Source: Thermanaeromonas toyohensis ToBE (GTDB lineage Bacteria > Bacillota > DSM-521 > Neomoorellales > Neomoorellaceae). From it: DNA of 64,000 bases. Both the position numbers and the translations under genes were made by a program. The stretch is from the NCBI RefSeq assembly GCF_900176005.1, contig NZ_LT838272.1:2623587-2687586 (forward strand), given 5' to 3'. Shown in pieces: positions 8,542-17,789 of the stretch. The notes under the pieces are model-generated. The model was not told the DNA's origin. It was given only the letters and a program-made list of their open reading frames with translations, and did no database searches. Within the stretch, counting starts at the first letter, position 1; each line of letters begins with the position of its first letter.

Positions 8542-9564
8542 CTACATCTTTTGGATAGCCTCGATTACCGGTTTAACTTCAGGGTAATCTTTCATCCATT
8601 TTTCATATACTGGTTTGACGGCTTCCCGGAAGGGCCCCAGGTCTGGAGTGGTTACCTGGATACCCTTCTGTTTTAAGGTTTCGATGGCCTCTTTCTCCGC
8701 TTTAATTAAAAGATCCCATTCATATTCAGCCGTCTTCTTGGCTGCCTCGCTAATCACTTTCTGATCCTCTGAAGTTAAAGTCTGCCAAAACTTCTCGCTA
8801 ATGATGAAAATGTTGGGACCTAAAATGTGGTTGGTTAAAGCTAGATATGGCTGTACTTCATACCAGCCTGAAGTAAGCAACGTAGTTGGCGGGTTCTCCT
8901 GGCCATCCACTACCTTCTGCTGTAAAGCGCTAAAAAGTTCCGACATAGGCATAGAAACAACGTTGAAACCCATAGCCTTTAGGCCGTCGATAAAGATGGG
9001 ATTCTGGGGTACCCGCAGCTTGATATCTCTTGTATCCGTGATGCTATTTATGGGATGCTTTGAATTAGATACTGCTCTAAGGCCATTGAGGGTGATAGCT
9101 AGAGGCCTAATACCTTGATTAATAAGCCCTTCCAGCATTTGCTCTTTAATGGGGCTGTTGTAGACTTTTCGGGCGTGATCATAGTCTCGGAACAAATAAG
9201 GTAGCTCTGCTATCCGCAATTTCGGTAAGTTCTCAGCGAGTAACAATCCCGGCATAGCCATCTCAATTGTGCCATTTCTAACACCTTCAATGAACTCCTT
9301 TTCTCCCCCAAGCTGGTTATTAGGATAGATTTCTACCACAAACTTTCCGTTGCTGTTCTTTTCAACTTCAGGCTTAAACACCTCCATCAGAGCCTTATTC
9401 TGAGGATGGGTTTCGGGGAAGTAGTGAGCTACCTTGATAGTTATTTTTTTACCTCCTTGCCCACTTTGGGAGCCCTCACCGATCTGCTGTTTGCCCCCAC
9501 AGCCCGTAATAAGCACACCAACCAGGAGGAGAAGGGCAAAAATTATACCTAACCTTTTTAGCAT
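8542..9564 (-). CDS. dctP: TRAP transporter substrate-binding lipoprotein DctP (copy 1)
   Basis: A 340-residue DctP-family binding protein. It has a lipoprotein signal peptide with lipobox ITGC (Cys22), so it is membrane-anchored outside the cell. The mature part has the family features NQLGGEKEFIEGVRNGTIEM and KLRVPQNP. The Arg in this last motif normally binds the carboxylate of the ligand. GQENPPTT follows. A good TAGGAGGT site precedes the ATG at 9564. It starts the P1-Q1-M1 gene set. The ligand is presumably an organic or sugar acid. Confidence 0.93.
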   Translation of the reverse strand: MLKRLGIIFALLLLVGVLITGCGGKQQIGEGSQSGQGGKKITIKVAHYFPETHPQNKALMEVFKPEVEKNSNGKFVVEIYPNNQLGGEKEFIEGVRNGTIEMAMPGLLLAENLPKLRIAELPYLFRDYDHARKVYNSPIKEQMLEGLINQGIRPLAITLNGLRAVSNSKHPINSITDTRDIKLRVPQNPIFIDGLKAMGFNVVSMPMSELFSALQQKVVDGQENPPTTLLTSGWYEVQPYLALTNHILGPNIFIISEKFWQTLTSEDQKVISEAAKKTAEYEWDLLIKAEKEAIETLKQKGIQVTTPDLGPFREAVKPVYEKWMKDYPEVKPVIEAIQKM

Positions 9565-9704
9565 CAGCTTCTACCTCCTACCCAATAGGTATTTATGCAA
9601 CACTCGTTCCGGGGTGCCGGCGAGAGTCTTGGTACAATGCATCATGGGTACAATCCTTGCCTAAGGTCCTCTGCGCCAGCACCCCAACATCTCTGTAAAA
9701 AAGA

Positions 9705-10751
9705 TTACTTATTGTACTTCGCAATTTCAGCTTTGACTTCTTCAATCAAGTCTTTACCTATCTCGTTTTCAAACTGCTTGTATACGCCTTCTGTAGCCTT
9801 CCGAAACTCTTCCATCTGCTCCGGTGTAAGCTCGGTAACAACCATCCCCGCTTTACGCAAGTTGTCCGCCATCTGTTTCATCTGTTCCCGGTTGTACTGC
9901 CGCTGGAAGGCGCCGGCCTCTTTGGCCGCCTTCTTTATAAGCTCCTGATCCTCCTTGGAGAGTCCATCCCAAAACTTTTTGCTGATCATGAAAACGAAGG
10001 GACTATAGAAGTGATTGGTGAGGCTTACGTATTTCTGTACCTCATAGAATTTCTGTAGGTAGATAGTAGTTAGCGGATTTTCCTGGCCGTCGATGGTGCC
10101 TTGTTGCATGGCGGTAAACAGTTCACCAAAGGGCATAGGAGTGGGATTGGCACCTAGGGCCCTGAAGGTAGCAAGATGTACCGGATTCTCCATGGTGCGG
10201 ATTTTAAGCCCTTTCAAGTCCGCCGGAGTCTTGACCTCCCGCTTGTTGTTGGTGAGTTGCCGGAAACCGTTCTCCCAGTAGGCCAGCCCAATTATACCTT
10301 TATCTGTCAGGCTATCCAGAATCTTCTGGCCTACAGGGCCATCCAGAACCTGGTCAGCCACCTTTTCATTGGGGAACAGGAAGGGCAAATCAAAAACCAT
10401 AAACTTCTTGCTTAAACCTGCTATGGGAGCTGTAGAAGGGCAGGTCATCTCCTGGGTGCCCATGCGCAGGGCTTCCATCATTTTGACGTCATCGCCCAGT
10501 TGGCTGTTGGCATAAAGCTGCACTTCAAACCGGCCATTAGAGCCTTTTTCTACCATTTCCTTGAATTTTTCCAGCCCTTTATATTGCGGACTCTTCTCGT
10601 TTAATCCTATGCCCACTTTGATGATCTTCTTTTGAGGTTGGCCTGTAGAGGAAGTTTGCTGGTTGCCCGCCGTTTTGCCCGAACAACCCGCCAGCAACAG
10701 TACCAGACTGGTAGCCATTAACAAGGCTGCAATCCTCTTAAGCAAAGCCAC
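9705..10751 (-). CDS. dctP: TRAP transporter substrate-binding lipoprotein DctP (copy 2)
   Basis: A second DctP-family lipoprotein with lipobox LAGC in the signal peptide. Family motifs are NSQLGDDVKMMEALRMGTQE, KIRTMENPVH (ligand-binding Arg) and GQENPLTT. The frame is open from a TTG at 10778, but a GTG at 10751 directly behind AAAGGGGGT gives a normal signal peptide and is preferred. A TTG at 10745 is also possible. It lies 140 bp from copy 1 and belongs with the second DctQ-DctM pair upstream. Confidence 0.9.
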   Translation of the reverse strand: MALLKRIAALLMATSLVLLLAGCSGKTAGNQQTSSTGQPQKKIIKVGIGLNEKSPQYKGLEKFKEMVEKGSNGRFEVQLYANSQLGDDVKMMEALRMGTQEMTCPSTAPIAGLSKKFMVFDLPFLFPNEKVADQVLDGPVGQKILDSLTDKGIIGLAYWENGFRQLTNNKREVKTPADLKGLKIRTMENPVHLATFRALGANPTPMPFGELFTAMQQGTIDGQENPLTTIYLQKFYEVQKYVSLTNHFYSPFVFMISKKFWDGLSKEDQELIKKAAKEAGAFQRQYNREQMKQMADNLRKAGMVVTELTPEQMEEFRKATEGVYKQFENEIGKDLIEEVKAEIAKYNK

Positions 10752-10871
10752 CTTACCCCCTTTGGATTTCTTTAGCAATATTTCTTTTGAGATTTGCTCG
10801 ATGCCTCAAATTAATCCGTAGCAAAAACTTCTCCATCTACCACCTCCCATCAAGAGTACCCTTAATTTTCT

Positions 10872-12146
10872 TTAGCGGCTCAACTGTGGGATAAACATCA
10901 CTAAGGAAGGGATATAGGTTATCAGGAACAGCACAGCCACCATGATAGCAATAAACGGCATCAGTTCCCGTACAACCTCAGAAAGCTTCTGCTTGCTCAA
11001 CCCACAGGCTGTAAATAACACTGTACCCACAGGTGGAGTTATAAGGCCTATACAGAGGTTAACCACCATGATTACCCCAAAGAAAAGAGGATCCACACCT
11101 ACGTGGGTTACCACGGGCAAAAGTATAGGAGCAAGAATAAGGAGAGCAGGAGTAAGGTCCATCACCATTCCTACTAATAGCAATAGGATATTTACTAGAA
11201 AGAGAATGACATACCGATTGTTCGAAATGGAAAGTAGAAGGCCGGCTAACATCTTGGGTACCTGGGCCACGGTCATTAAGTAACCCGCGGCTGTAGCCGC
11301 ACCGCACACGAAAAGGACCATGGCCGTCCCGCGAACAGTGGAGACCATGATAGGAAGGAGTTGGTTAAGGCGCAAAGATCGATAAATTAAACCAGATACC
11401 AGCAAGGCATAGACCACAGCAATTACGGCAGCTTCAGTGGGAGTATAAATGCCAGCTAAAATACCTCCCAGAATTATCACAGGAAGGAGTAAAGCCCAAA
11501 AAGCTTCTTTAAAGGAACACCATACTTGAATTAACGAGATGCGTTCGCTTGCTTTGTACCCTTCTTTCTTGGAAATAAAGTACCAGACAAACATTAACCC
11601 TAAGCCTATCAAAATACCCGGGATAACTCCACCTAGGAAGAGCTTAACAATAGATTCCCCAGCTACTACCCCATAAAGGATCATAGGAATACTTGGCGGG
11701 ATCACCGGTCCTATAGTACCAGCCGCAGCTATCAAAGCAGTACTCTTATTCATGTCATATTTCTCTTCCTTCATGATCGGAAGAAGCACGGAACCTATAG
11801 CCGAGGTATCAGCAATGGCGGAACCCGAAATCCCAGCAAAAATCATACTGGCTACTACGGCCACATAACCTAAGCCCCCGGCCAGAAACCCGACTAAGGA
11901 TTTAGCAAAGCTCACAATCCGGCCAGAAAGCCCACCCGCGTTCATTATTTCCCCTGCGAGCATAAAAAAGGGAATAGCCAAAAGAGGAAAATTATCGATA
12001 CCGCGCATCATACTTTGGGCAATTATCTCAAAAGACAGTGTATTTAAAGAAAGCATCATAATAACGGAAGTTAGAATTAACGTAAACCCTACAGGTAACC
12101 CCAAAAGTAAGAGCCCGAATAGCGAAATCAAAAAGACTGCGAGCAT
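10872..12146 (-). CDS. dctM: TRAP transporter large permease DctM (copy 2)
   Basis: A 424-residue DctM subunit, clearly paralogous to the copy at 6713-8002. It has the same AIPFFMLAGEIMNAGGLSGR segment, ISGSAIADTSAIGS and TIGPVIPPSIPMILYG. About 12 membrane segments are expected. The gene starts 3 bp after the DctQ stop, so the two are translated together. Gene order here is Q2-M2-P2, whereas the neighbouring set is P1-Q1-M1. Confidence 0.93.
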   Translation of the reverse strand: MLAVFLISLFGLLLLGLPVGFTLILTSVIMMLSLNTLSFEIIAQSMMRGIDNFPLLAIPFFMLAGEIMNAGGLSGRIVSFAKSLVGFLAGGLGYVAVVASMIFAGISGSAIADTSAIGSVLLPIMKEEKYDMNKSTALIAAAGTIGPVIPPSIPMILYGVVAGESIVKLFLGGVIPGILIGLGLMFVWYFISKKEGYKASERISLIQVWCSFKEAFWALLLPVIILGGILAGIYTPTEAAVIAVVYALLVSGLIYRSLRLNQLLPIMVSTVRGTAMVLFVCGAATAAGYLMTVAQVPKMLAGLLLSISNNRYVILFLVNILLLLVGMVMDLTPALLILAPILLPVVTHVGVDPLFFGVIMVVNLCIGLITPPVGTVLFTACGLSKQKLSEVVRELMPFIAIMVAVLFLITYIPSLVMFIPQLSR

Positions 12147-12149
12147 ATC

Positions 12150-12641
12150 CTATCTCTTAACCCCCCTCGAACATGCCAGGGCGCTAACTTTACCGATTAT
12201 CCTAGCAGTTAATATCAATACCATGGCTATTGACATAATAGGAATGATACTTTCTACTATTCCGTAGGGGATTCCCGTAGCCGGCGCTGGCCAGGAAAAA
12301 TTACCCTTTGTCAAACGGATACCGCCTATAAAGATAATCAATACAGCTATGCCCGCCAAAAGATCGTCAAATAACAAGAAATATTCCCGGATACGTGGTG
12401 GAAAGCGCATTATCAATATATCGATCCCCAGGTGCTCGTTTCTAATTAAAGCCAGCAAGGAACCTATAAATACTATCCAGAGGAATATAAACCGGGAGAG
12501 TTCCTCAGTGAAGGCCAGGGAGAAATTCAAAAAATACCGGGATAAAACATTGGTAAAAACTACAATCACCATCAATCCCAAGAGGATAGCCGATACATAT
12601 TCCAGTATCCTATGTCCAAACTGGACGATTTTTATCAACAC
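12150..12641 (-). CDS. dctQ: TRAP transporter small permease DctQ (copy 2)
   Basis: A 163-residue four-helix DctQ subunit. The core TEELSRFIFLWIVFIGSLLA followed by RNEHLGIDIL matches the family pattern. It is the first gene of the leftward transporter and catabolic locus, so its upstream region, shared with the divergent RpiR regulator, should carry the main promoter. Confidence 0.9.
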   Translation of the reverse strand: MLIKIVQFGHRILEYVSAILLGLMVIVVFTNVLSRYFLNFSLAFTEELSRFIFLWIVFIGSLLALIRNEHLGIDILIMRFPPRIREYFLLFDDLLAGIAVLIIFIGGIRLTKGNFSWPAPATGIPYGIVESIIPIMSIAMVLILTARIIGKVSALACSRGVKR

Positions 12642-12948
12642 TCAACTACCTCCCACTGAATTCTTGTCTCAAAAGATAATTCGATGTGAGAAAAAAAATT
12701 CCTGCATTGAGTGAATAATTTTTTCTTTTGGTTCATGGTTAAAGTAAAATGATCTCAATAGTAAGTGTGTCAAATAGCCTAAAATACTCCATCCATCAAG
12801 GAGAATAGTCATATACAGCTACGTAAGGCTCTTGTTGTATGTTTTCCTGAAGAAAAGTTAATGAAAATCCTCTCCGTATGGCAGGAAACCACAATAAAAA
12901 TGTCGAAACTAATTATGAAAAACTCACCCTCAAAAGTGGTGAACAGGC
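12642..12948. promoter_or_regulatory. divergent intergenic region between dctQ2 and rpiR-family gene
   Basis: An AT-rich 307-bp region between a leftward transporter operon and a rightward regulator. It is expected to hold both promoters and the operator of the RpiR-family protein. I could not single out a convincing palindrome, and no small gene is visible. Confidence 0.45.
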
Positions 12949-13824
12949 GTGTTACTTTCCGCAAGAAACACCTTACCAAATCTAGACGGTACCCTGGTTA
13001 AACTACGCAGCATCCATCCTTCCTTGCGTAGCGCCGAAGCCAGGGTGGCAGAGTGGATACTCAATAACCCCCACGAAATTATGCACATGTCTATCACAGA
13101 GCTAGCTGAAAAATGTGAAGTGGCCGAGGCCACCATTGTCCGGCTCTGTAAAAAGCTCGGATACAACGGCTTCCAGGAGCTAAAAATATCCCTGGCCCGG
13201 GATCTGGTGGAACCCATAAAAAGCATTCATGAAGAAGTCTTGCCCACTGATGACATCCGTACCATGGCACACAAAGTCTTCCACAGCGCTGCCGAAAGCC
13301 TCTCTGATACCCTTAAGATTCTGGACTATAATGAACTGGAGCGCGCTATCCGCGCCATAGCTTCCGCCCGCAAGACCGACTTTTACGGTGTAGCCTCTTC
13401 CGGCTTTGTAGCCTTAGATGCCCACCATAAAATGTTTAAGGCCGGCCTCTTAAGCGCTGCTTATACCGATCCCCACCTGCAGATCATGTCCGCCCGTTTC
13501 CTTACCGAAAAGGATGTAGCGGTAGGGATCTCCCATTCGGGGAGCACCAAAGACACTATAGAATCCCTCAAGGTGGCTAAGGAGGCCGGTGCCACCACCA
13601 TCTGTATCACGAGTTTTATGAAGTCGCCTATTACTAAGGTGTCCGATATTAAACTTGTAGTAGCAGCTCGCGAGACTACGTTTAGAAGTGAGGCTACGGC
13701 TGCGCGGATCGCCCAGCTTTGTCTAATTGACGCTATCATTGTAGGAGTATCCTTGCTGCGGAAGGAAGAAAGCCTCGAGGCCATTGATAAAATCCGGCAG
13801 GTCATAGCTACGAAACGGTATTAA
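12949..13824 (+). CDS. MurR/RpiR family transcriptional regulator
   Basis: A 291-residue regulator. The N-terminal RpiR helix-turn-helix covers residues 1-80 (LRSAEARVAEWILNNP, then ATIVRLCKKLGYNGFQELK). The C-terminal SIS phosphosugar-binding domain covers about 125-265 (GVAS, VGISHSGSTKDTI). Members sense phosphorylated sugars and control neighbouring catabolic genes. Divergent orientation from the TRAP operon points to control of the sugar-acid locus, with 6-phosphogluconate or a keto-deoxy phosphate as a plausible ligand. The start is GTG at 12949. Its end overlaps the convergent ilvD-family gene by 4 bases. Confidence 0.88.
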   Translation: MLLSARNTLPNLDGTLVKLRSIHPSLRSAEARVAEWILNNPHEIMHMSITELAEKCEVAEATIVRLCKKLGYNGFQELKISLARDLVEPIKSIHEEVLPTDDIRTMAHKVFHSAAESLSDTLKILDYNELERAIRAIASARKTDFYGVASSGFVALDAHHKMFKAGLLSAAYTDPHLQIMSARFLTEKDVAVGISHSGSTKDTIESLKVAKEAGATTICITSFMKSPITKVSDIKLVVAARETTFRSEATAARIAQLCLIDAIIVGVSLLRKEESLEAIDKIRQVIATKRY

Positions 13825-15482
13825 AAACCCAAAACAGCTCCATAATGGGCCGATTTGACGAGCTGGGCGTACAAGCCCAGGAAACCGCTCCTTATCTTGG
13901 GAGCAGGCTTTCGCCAAGCCTGCTTCCTTCTTTCTAGTTCCTCCTGAGAAACTTCTAGGGTAAGCGTCCTGTGGGGAATATCCACGGTGATAAGGTCCCC
14001 ATCCTCTACTAGCGCCAAGGGACCCCCTTCGGCAGCTTCAGGGGAGATATGCCCTACGAAACCTCCAAAGTTAGAACCAGAGAAACGACCATCGGTCAAT
14101 ACATAAACGTATTCCGCAAGTTCATAGCCCGCAAGCATCTCCATGGCCGTGTACATCTCCCGCATGCCGGGTCCACCTTTAGGCCCTTCATAGCGCACAA
14201 CTAGCATGTCCCCCCGCTGTATTCTACCGGCGTGAATGGCCTGGACCAGCTCCTCTTCGCTATTGAAAACTTTGGCCCGTCCCCGGACATACCAACGCTC
14301 CTTCTTTATGGCCGCCGGCTTGCATATGGCCGAAAGGGGAGCCAGGTTCCCTTTGAGCACTGCCAAACCCCCGGTGGGTAAAAAGGGATTATCCAGGGTA
14401 CGGATTACTTCACTGTTTTTTATCTTCACTCCCTGTACGTTTTCAGCTACGGTCTTGCCGTTGACAGTCAAGCAGGCGCCGTGAAGCAACGGCAAGAGCT
14501 GGTTCATGACTGCGGGTACTCCGCCTGCCTGGTGGAAGTCAATCATGTCATACTCACTGGCCGTCATAAGGGAGGCTATATAAGGTGTTTCCTGGCTTAA
14601 GCGGTCAAAATCATCTATGGAGAGATCAATGCCCGCTTCATGGGCTAGGGCTAAAAGGTGTAATACAAAATTAGTAGAGCCGCCGATGGCCAGGCCCACT
14701 CGGATGGCGTTTTCCAGGGATTCTTTGGTTATGATATCTCGCGCTCTAATCCCTTTAAGGACAAGATCCACAGACCGCCGGCCTGCCTCCTGGGCTACTT
14801 GCAGCCTTTGCGAGGCTATGGCCGGGATGGTAGCTGACCCGGGTAAGCTCAATCCTAAGGCTTCCGCCAGGCAGCACATGGTATTAGCCGTACCCATCAT
14901 GGTGCAAGAGCCTGGAGTAGGACAGGCGCAATTTTCTATCTCCTTAAACTCCTCACTACTTATCTTTCCTGCCCTTAAGGCACCCAGGGCAATATGGACT
15001 TCGTTACCACTTATGTGCCTTCCCCGGTACTCGCCGGGATACATAGGGCCGCCGTTAACCAAGATGGTCGGAAGGTTAAGCCGCGCAGCAGCCATCAGAA
15101 GCCCGGGTACCACCTTGTCGCAGGAGCCTAGCAAGACCATGCCGTCCAGCCGGTGGGCCTCTACCATGAGTTCAATACTTGCGGCAATTATTTCCCGGGA
15201 AGGTAGGATATAGTGCATTCCTTCATGGCCTTGGGCTATTCCGTCGCAGGGGCCAATGGTTCCGAATTCTACCGGCATGCCGCCGGCCGCGCGGATCCCT
15301 TCTTTCACTGCCTCCGCCACACTGCGGAGATTATACTGGCCGGGGCAGACGGTGTTCCAGGTGTTAACTACTGCGATCACCGGTTTCTCTAAATCGGCAT
15401 CAGTGTAGCCCATGGATTTGTAAAAAGAGCGGGCCATGGCGCCTTCGGGAGCGCCAAGAAAGCTTTTGCTGCGCCAGTTCAT
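13821..15482 (-). CDS. ilvD: IlvD/Edd family dehydratase
   Basis: A 553-residue iron-sulfur dehydratase. Three cluster-type cysteines are visible in VNTWNTVCPG, LGSCDKVVPG and PTPGSCTMMGTANTM. C-terminal motifs include GPKGGPGMREM and DGRFSGSNFGGFVGH. The family covers dihydroxyacid dehydratase (branched-chain amino acids), 6-phosphogluconate dehydratase and aldonate dehydratases. Because the gene lies next to a gluconate-type locus and away from other ilv genes, an aldonate dehydratase role is as likely as IlvD. The start at 15482 has AAGGAGG seven bases upstream; the ATG at 15488 is too close to it. Confidence 0.8.
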   Translation of the reverse strand: MNWRSKSFLGAPEGAMARSFYKSMGYTDADLEKPVIAVVNTWNTVCPGQYNLRSVAEAVKEGIRAAGGMPVEFGTIGPCDGIAQGHEGMHYILPSREIIAASIELMVEAHRLDGMVLLGSCDKVVPGLLMAAARLNLPTILVNGGPMYPGEYRGRHISGNEVHIALGALRAGKISSEEFKEIENCACPTPGSCTMMGTANTMCCLAEALGLSLPGSATIPAIASQRLQVAQEAGRRSVDLVLKGIRARDIITKESLENAIRVGLAIGGSTNFVLHLLALAHEAGIDLSIDDFDRLSQETPYIASLMTASEYDMIDFHQAGGVPAVMNQLLPLLHGACLTVNGKTVAENVQGVKIKNSEVIRTLDNPFLPTGGLAVLKGNLAPLSAICKPAAIKKERWYVRGRAKVFNSEEELVQAIHAGRIQRGDMLVVRYEGPKGGPGMREMYTAMEMLAGYELAEYVYVLTDGRFSGSNFGGFVGHISPEAAEGGPLALVEDGDLITVDIPHRTLTLEVSQEELERRKQAWRKPAPKIRSGFLGLYAQLVKSAHYGAVLGF

Positions 15483-15506
15483 AAACATGCCTCCTTAAGA
15501 ACCATT

Positions 15507-17411
15507 TTACCCCCTCCGTTCCCTTATGTCTTCCGTGACCCGGGCTACAAAATCGGCCAAAGGTACACTGCCGGTATCTCCTTTCCCCCGCTCCCGTACG
15601 GATACGGTGCCCTCCGCCACTTCTTTGTCGCCCACCACCAGCATAAAAGGTATCTTTTCTACCTCCGCTGCCCGGATCTTATACCCAATTTTTTCGTTAC
15701 GGTCGTTGACCTCCGCCCGGACGCCGGCCTGAAGCAAGCTATTTCGTACCTTATAGGCGTATTCGTGATGCCGGTCGGCAATGGGTAAGATTCTAACCTG
15801 CACTGGAGCCAGCCACACCGGGAAAGCGCCGCCGTAATGCTCGATGAGGATTCCAATGAATCTCTCAATACTGCCGAACACCACCCGGTGGATCATAACC
15901 GGACGGTGCTTCTGGCCGTCTTCGCCGATATAGGTGAGATCGAACTTCTCAGGCATAAGAAAGTCGAGCTGTATGGTCCCGCACTGCCAGGTACGTCCCA
16001 AAGAATCCTTTAGATGAAAATCGATCTTCGGGCCATAAAAAGCACCCTCCCCTTCATTGACCGTATACGGCATCCCTTTGGCTTCTAAGGCTTCCTGCAA
16101 AGCCCGGGTAGCTGTCTCCCAGATTTCCTCAGAGCCCATGGCGTTTTCCGGCCGGGTAGAAAGCTCTACATAATAGGGGAAGCCGAAGAGGCTGTAGAAG
16201 CGGTCTACCAACTCAATTACGCGCTGGATCTCCTCGCTAATCTGGGAAGGCCTTAAGAAAATATGGGCATCGTCTTGGGTGAAGGCGCGCACCCGCATTA
16301 GGCCATGGAGGACACCTGATTTTTCGTGACGGTGGACTAGGCCTAGCTCCGCCAAACGCAAAGGAAGGTCACGGTAACTGTGCTGCTCGCTCTTATATAC
16401 TAAGATAGCACCGGGGCAGTTCATGGGCTTAATAGCGTAATCCTGTTCATCTATCTTAGTGAAATACATATTCTCCCGATAGTGTTCCCAGTGGCCTGAC
16501 GTCTCCCATAAAGAGCGGTTAAGGATAATCGGGGTACGGATCTCCAGATACCCTGCCCGGCGGTGCTCCTCCCGCCAGAACTGCTCCAGCTCATTCCGTA
16601 GGATCATGCCCTTGGGAAGGAAGAAAGGAAATCCGGGTCCTTCCTCTTCAAGGCTAAAGAGCCTTAGCTCCGCTCCCAAGCGGCGGTGATCCCTTCTTTT
16701 GGCTTCCTCCAGCCTTTGCAAGTATTCCTCTAGAAGGGAAGCCTTGGGGAAGGCCGTCCCGTAGATACGCTGGAGCATGGGGTTGGTCTCTTTACCCCGC
16801 CAGTAGGCTCCGGCAAGGGAGGTAAGCTTTATGGCTTTGAGATAGCCGGTAGAAGGGAGATGAGGCCCGGTACATAAGTCCACAAATTCCCCTTGCCGGT
16901 AGACGGTAATGGTGCTGCCCTCCGGCAGCTCCCGGATGAGCTCTAGTTTATAGGGTTCATCCAGTCTGCTAAAGATCTCCACCGCTTCCTCCCGGCTTAC
17001 TTCTTTACGCTCAAAGGGATAATCCGCCTGAATAATCCGTTTCATCTCTTCCTCAATCGCTCCCAGATCCTCGGGGGTAAATTTATGGGGGCTGTCGAAA
17101 TCATAGTAGAATCCTTCGGCGATGGCTGGCCCAATACCGAGCTTAGTCCCGGGGAAAAGACGCTTCACGGCTTGGGCCAGTACATGGGCTGCACTATGCC
17201 GATAAGTCAGCTGTCCCTCTTCTTGTTCAAAGGTAAGAAGCTCCAGGCGGCAGTCCCCTGGAAGGGGGCGCGTTAGATCCCATATCTTTTCATCCACTTT
17301 AGCCACCAGGGCTTCCCGGGCCAAGCGTGGAGATAAATCTCGGGCTACCTCTAAAGGAGTAGTTCCAGCAGGGTATTCCTTCGGAGTACCATCAAGGAAT
17401 CTTATGCGCAT
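15507..17411 (-). CDS. thrS: threonyl-tRNA synthetase
   Basis: A 634-residue class II synthetase that charges tRNA-Thr. In order it has a TGS domain (1-60), the HxxxH editing domain (HSAAH near 73, with SLAGAYWRG later), the catalytic core with motif 2 (GLVHRHEKSGVLHGLMRVR) and zinc-ligand Cys in KPMNCPG, and the C-terminal anticodon-binding domain (PVWLAPVQVRILPI). The start at 17411 has GGGGAGG six bases upstream. It is preceded by a T-box leader, so it is induced by uncharged tRNA-Thr. Confidence 0.97.
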   Translation of the reverse strand: MRIRFLDGTPKEYPAGTTPLEVARDLSPRLAREALVAKVDEKIWDLTRPLPGDCRLELLTFEQEEGQLTYRHSAAHVLAQAVKRLFPGTKLGIGPAIAEGFYYDFDSPHKFTPEDLGAIEEEMKRIIQADYPFERKEVSREEAVEIFSRLDEPYKLELIRELPEGSTITVYRQGEFVDLCTGPHLPSTGYLKAIKLTSLAGAYWRGKETNPMLQRIYGTAFPKASLLEEYLQRLEEAKRRDHRRLGAELRLFSLEEEGPGFPFFLPKGMILRNELEQFWREEHRRAGYLEIRTPIILNRSLWETSGHWEHYRENMYFTKIDEQDYAIKPMNCPGAILVYKSEQHSYRDLPLRLAELGLVHRHEKSGVLHGLMRVRAFTQDDAHIFLRPSQISEEIQRVIELVDRFYSLFGFPYYVELSTRPENAMGSEEIWETATRALQEALEAKGMPYTVNEGEGAFYGPKIDFHLKDSLGRTWQCGTIQLDFLMPEKFDLTYIGEDGQKHRPVMIHRVVFGSIERFIGILIEHYGGAFPVWLAPVQVRILPIADRHHEYAYKVRNSLLQAGVRAEVNDRNEKIGYKIRAAEVEKIPFMLVVGDKEVAEGTVSVRERGKGDTGSVPLADFVARVTEDIRERRG

Positions 17412-17464
17412 CTTCATCCTCCCCTTTAGCAACTGAACCCGTAAAAAGTCCTGCCATCCAAAAA

Positions 17465-17745
17465 TTAAAAGACTCCCGCCCTAAAGGGACGGGAGTCCAT
17501 CCCGTGGTTCCACCCTTCTTCGGGAGCCAGAACAACTTTGTCCAGGCACCTTCTGGCCAGCTCCCCTTTATTGCCCGATAACGGTGGCTACCGGCCAGGC
17601 TTACTCCCTTTTCAGCCCAGCAGCTCCAGGGTGGTAAGGCGCTTCCCCTTTGGTCCCAGGGGTGCTTCCAGCCCATGGCACCCCCTCTCTGGGGGTAGGC
17701 AAGAAGGCCTTATGTCCCCTTCCTTGCCTTTATCAGCCAAATTTT
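17465..17745 (-). promoter_or_regulatory. T-box leader of thrS
   Basis: The conserved T-box (GGGTGGAACCACGGG, 17501-17515) is followed by an intrinsic terminator: a stem of GACTCCCGTCCC with GGGCGGGAGTC at 17471-17497, then TTTTAATTTT. Upstream lie the stem I region and the conserved CGTTAT-type linker. ACC triplets in the stem I region could be the Thr specifier, but I could not fix the specifier loop by eye. Uncharged tRNA-Thr should stabilise the antiterminator. Confidence 0.93.
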
Positions 17746-17759
17746 AATTTACGTTTTCG

Positions 17760-17789
17760 ATTATAGCTAGACGAAAAGAAAATTGTCAA
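17760..17789 (-). promoter_or_regulatory. sigma-A-type promoter of thrS T-box transcript
   Basis: TTGACA (17784-17789) and TATAAT (17760-17765) are perfect consensus boxes with an 18-base spacer. The -35 overlaps the end of cbiO. Confidence 0.85.

Noticed and set aside
14617-15213. A 198-codon plus-strand frame inside the IlvD-family gene, and many others like it (e.g. 42321-43139).
   Set aside because: They are reverse-strand shadows of strong genes, with no ribosome sites or family patterns.
17392-17676. A 94-codon minus-strand frame in front of thrS.
   Set aside because: It lies in the T-box leader and terminator, and its composition comes from RNA stems.
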